Of a stretch of DNA of 64,000 nt, positions 62,213 to 64,000 are shown in pieces (within the stretch, counting starts at the first letter, position 1; every line of letters starts with the position of its first letter). A program made the position numbers and the translations under genes. Source of the stretch: Zonotrichia leucophrys gambelii (taxonomy: Eukaryota; Chordata; Aves; Passeriformes; Passerellidae); contig NC_088193.1 in the NCBI RefSeq assembly GCF_028769735.1, forward strand, positions 7,467,814 to 7,531,813, read 5' to 3'. Below the pieces are notes generated by a model that worked only from the letters and a program-made list of their open reading frames with translations, searched no databases and was not told where the DNA came from.

Positions 62213-63350
62213 GCCTCTGCTCTCGGGGCTCCTGCGGCAGCACGGCCAAGCACCAACCCCACTGCCCACTGCCTGCTCCACGGCTCCTCTGGAACTGACT
62301 CACAGCCTCTGCAACCATCCTTGCTTGCTCTGACACTCCCCTGCCAAACCACACACGAGAAATCAGGAAAATCAGAATCAAGGAGCTGAATTCAATAGTC
62401 CTGGAAGGGAAATCTTTATCTTCACAGAGTCCTGTCGCCAAGTGGCTCAGATTTTCCTTTGCCAATGGTTCCAACCTGAGCACTGAACTAAGTAACAAAT
62501 TCTCAGAGAAATTCATAAGCAGCAAAGCCAAGACCAGGATTGATGTTGTCAGCTGTGCAGACCCTGCAAATCCCACCATTCTTTCTAAAGGGACAGTGAC
62601 AGCAGCAGCCAAGCACTCTCTGTCTACCAGCCCCAAATGGAGAGAAGAACAGAACAACAAATAAAAGGAGTTTTGCCTTTTGTCTGTGAATTTTGGGATT
62701 TAAAAGTGTCTTGAATACATATTTTAAATGAGCTAAGAGGTGATCCTGAGCCTAAAAAGCAAGAAAAGGGATTGGGAAAGGTCAACACAAACAGGCGCGG
62801 TACAAAACACAACACTGCATTCAGGGTCTTTCCGCATCTGGAATTATTTGTGAGCAGCTGCTCCTGAGAAGTTCCATGTGTGGTCAAGCACTGAAAAGGG
62901 AGAATGTGCTCAAACCCAGGAACATTTGCTGGAGAAAGCTTTTTGTGTGAATCGTGTGTCTCCGATGTTTGTTAATACTGAAGAGTGCAGAAAAGCTGTA
63001 TTATTTCTGCAAATCATCAGTCCTGCACACAAGGGAAGAAGCAACATCTCTCCCAAGGTTCTACCACTCCAGAACTGAGGAAAAGCCTTTTTTTGTTAAC
63101 TGCAGAGACACCAGGGGGAAATTGGGGGAAATTAATTTAAAATGAGGCATGGACTTCGCACAGAAAGTGCTGTAAGCTGGGCAGATATCCAGCGAGATCT
63201 AATAAACAGATTCAGGCAGGTTTCCATGAAGTATGGGACAAAACTGTTATCACCTCAACAAGGCTAAAAACACAGCATAAACAAAGCCCAGGAGCACAAC
63301 ACAGCTTCAGAATCAATACTTAGTTGGAGTTTTGGTTCATTCTGTGCTGC

Positions 63351-63399
63351 TTATATATACACATAAATATATATACACATATATGTATAAACACACACA
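63351..63399. repeat. TA/CA-rich microsatellite
   Basis: An imperfect alternation of TATATA, CACATA and ACACACAC blocks. Confidence 0.9.
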
Positions 63400-64000
63400 G
63401 GAACTGTGAGAGTTCTTCTTCTTCATTTTGGTTCTGTTTTAAAGAAAAAGCTTCCCATTTTGCACTCAGAGGCAATCAATCACGGATGCTTTTATAAGCA
63501 GGGTAAAATGTAATTCAGGTGTCCATTTGCATTCCTAAACCAGACCACGAAGTGTGTAATTTTAAAACAACAAACTTCATTAGAAACAGCAAACTTTTTT
63601 AGGGTGAAGCTGGTAAGGAAAGCCAAGGCAAGGAGCTAAGGAAGTTTCAAGTGCCCCAGGACAACACTGTGCCTGCACACCACACGAACTGTGAGAGAAA
63701 AAGGAAGGAATTGGTATGTCTAACATGGCTTTTTCCCCACAAGAACTTCACTTGTGGTGCTGGGAGCTGTCACAGCAGTTTTTCCAGCAGCGTAATTATC
63801 TCCCCATGAAACCTGCTTCCCTCTCCAGAGTCCAGCGGGAAGAAGGAGGGGGTGTTTGTCTTTTCTTTCAATAATGAACCTCTGGCTGGCAGCCTCAGCA
63901 GCTCTGCTGTTTCCCAAACCCATGCTGGCTCCAAGGCTGCAGATGGAAGCTCAGCTCCTCCATCATCCCAGCAACCACATCCCAACATGTCTCATAAAGA

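Larger units (their letters stand above)
41701..64000 (-). other. ARHGAP32: ARHGAP32 upstream intron (incomplete, at least 22.3 kb)
   Basis: This is the sequence upstream, in transcription order, of the exon at 41592-41700. The expected preceding coding exon, which in human carries a run of glutamates before the split Arg codon, was not seen up to 64000, so it should lie beyond the window. Only three CR1-like fragments are visible (48.8, 52.9 and 57.2 kb). The spans 41701-48770, 48960-52910, 52980-57155, 57430-61350 and 62220-64000 hold no recognisable gene or RNA. The last span includes a TA/CA microsatellite at 63351-63399. Confidence 0.75.

Noticed and set aside
61322..62389. 355-, 341- and 332-codon plus-strand frames
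   Set aside because: They arise from the minisatellite, which has no stops in any plus frame. Unit lengths of 50 and 56 bp do not preserve frame, so no stable protein repeat exists.

Overview
This is vertebrate nuclear DNA, almost certainly from a bird and probably a songbird. It carries many 5'-truncated CR1 LINE fragments with the avian 3' end, one solo endogenous-retrovirus LTR of a type I associate with songbirds, and short well-spaced coding exons in long introns. No bacterial, plasmid or CRISPR-like content is visible. Apart from three short exons the window is non-coding; nearly all other open frames are chance or repeat-derived.

The one gene I can identify lies on the minus strand: ARHGAP32 (RICS, p250GAP, PX-RICS), a Rho-family GTPase-activating protein. 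Three consecutive coding exons are present, in transcription order at 41592-41700, 24834-24925 and 23174-23258. They have canonical AG/GT borders and compatible phases, and join into about 95 codons corresponding to roughly human residues 40-134, just before and into the start of the PX domain. The first coding exon must lie beyond position 64000. The remaining PX, SH3, RhoGAP and C-terminal exons must lie beyond position 1; I found none of them in the 23 kb downstream of the last exon.

Layout in plus coordinates. 1-23173 is intron downstream of the PX-start exon. It holds a (GGGAA)n array (229-382), an isolated CpG island (about 1890-2640) with a good minus-strand splice donor at 2002, a direct duplication (6291-6812 and 8461-8959), a 95-bp tandem duplication (15041-15218) and several CR1 fragments. 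23174-24925 holds two exons separated by a 1.6-kb intron with a 45-bp-unit minisatellite. 24926-41591 is a 16.7-kb intron with a solo LTR flanked by perfect 6-bp target-site duplications, a CR1 split by a later insertion, and two nearly identical CR1 copies in opposite orientation (34.1 and 37.7 kb). 41701-64000 is upstream intron with few CR1s and, at 61.4-62.2 kb, a GC-rich minisatellite with a higher-order 218-bp repeat.

The best biological lead is the intragenic CpG island, which may be an internal promoter producing a shorter ARHGAP32 isoform lacking the N-terminal/PX region. Such short isoforms are known in mammals. The rest is ordinary avian intron with some structurally interesting repeats. 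I did not find a convincing novel system.
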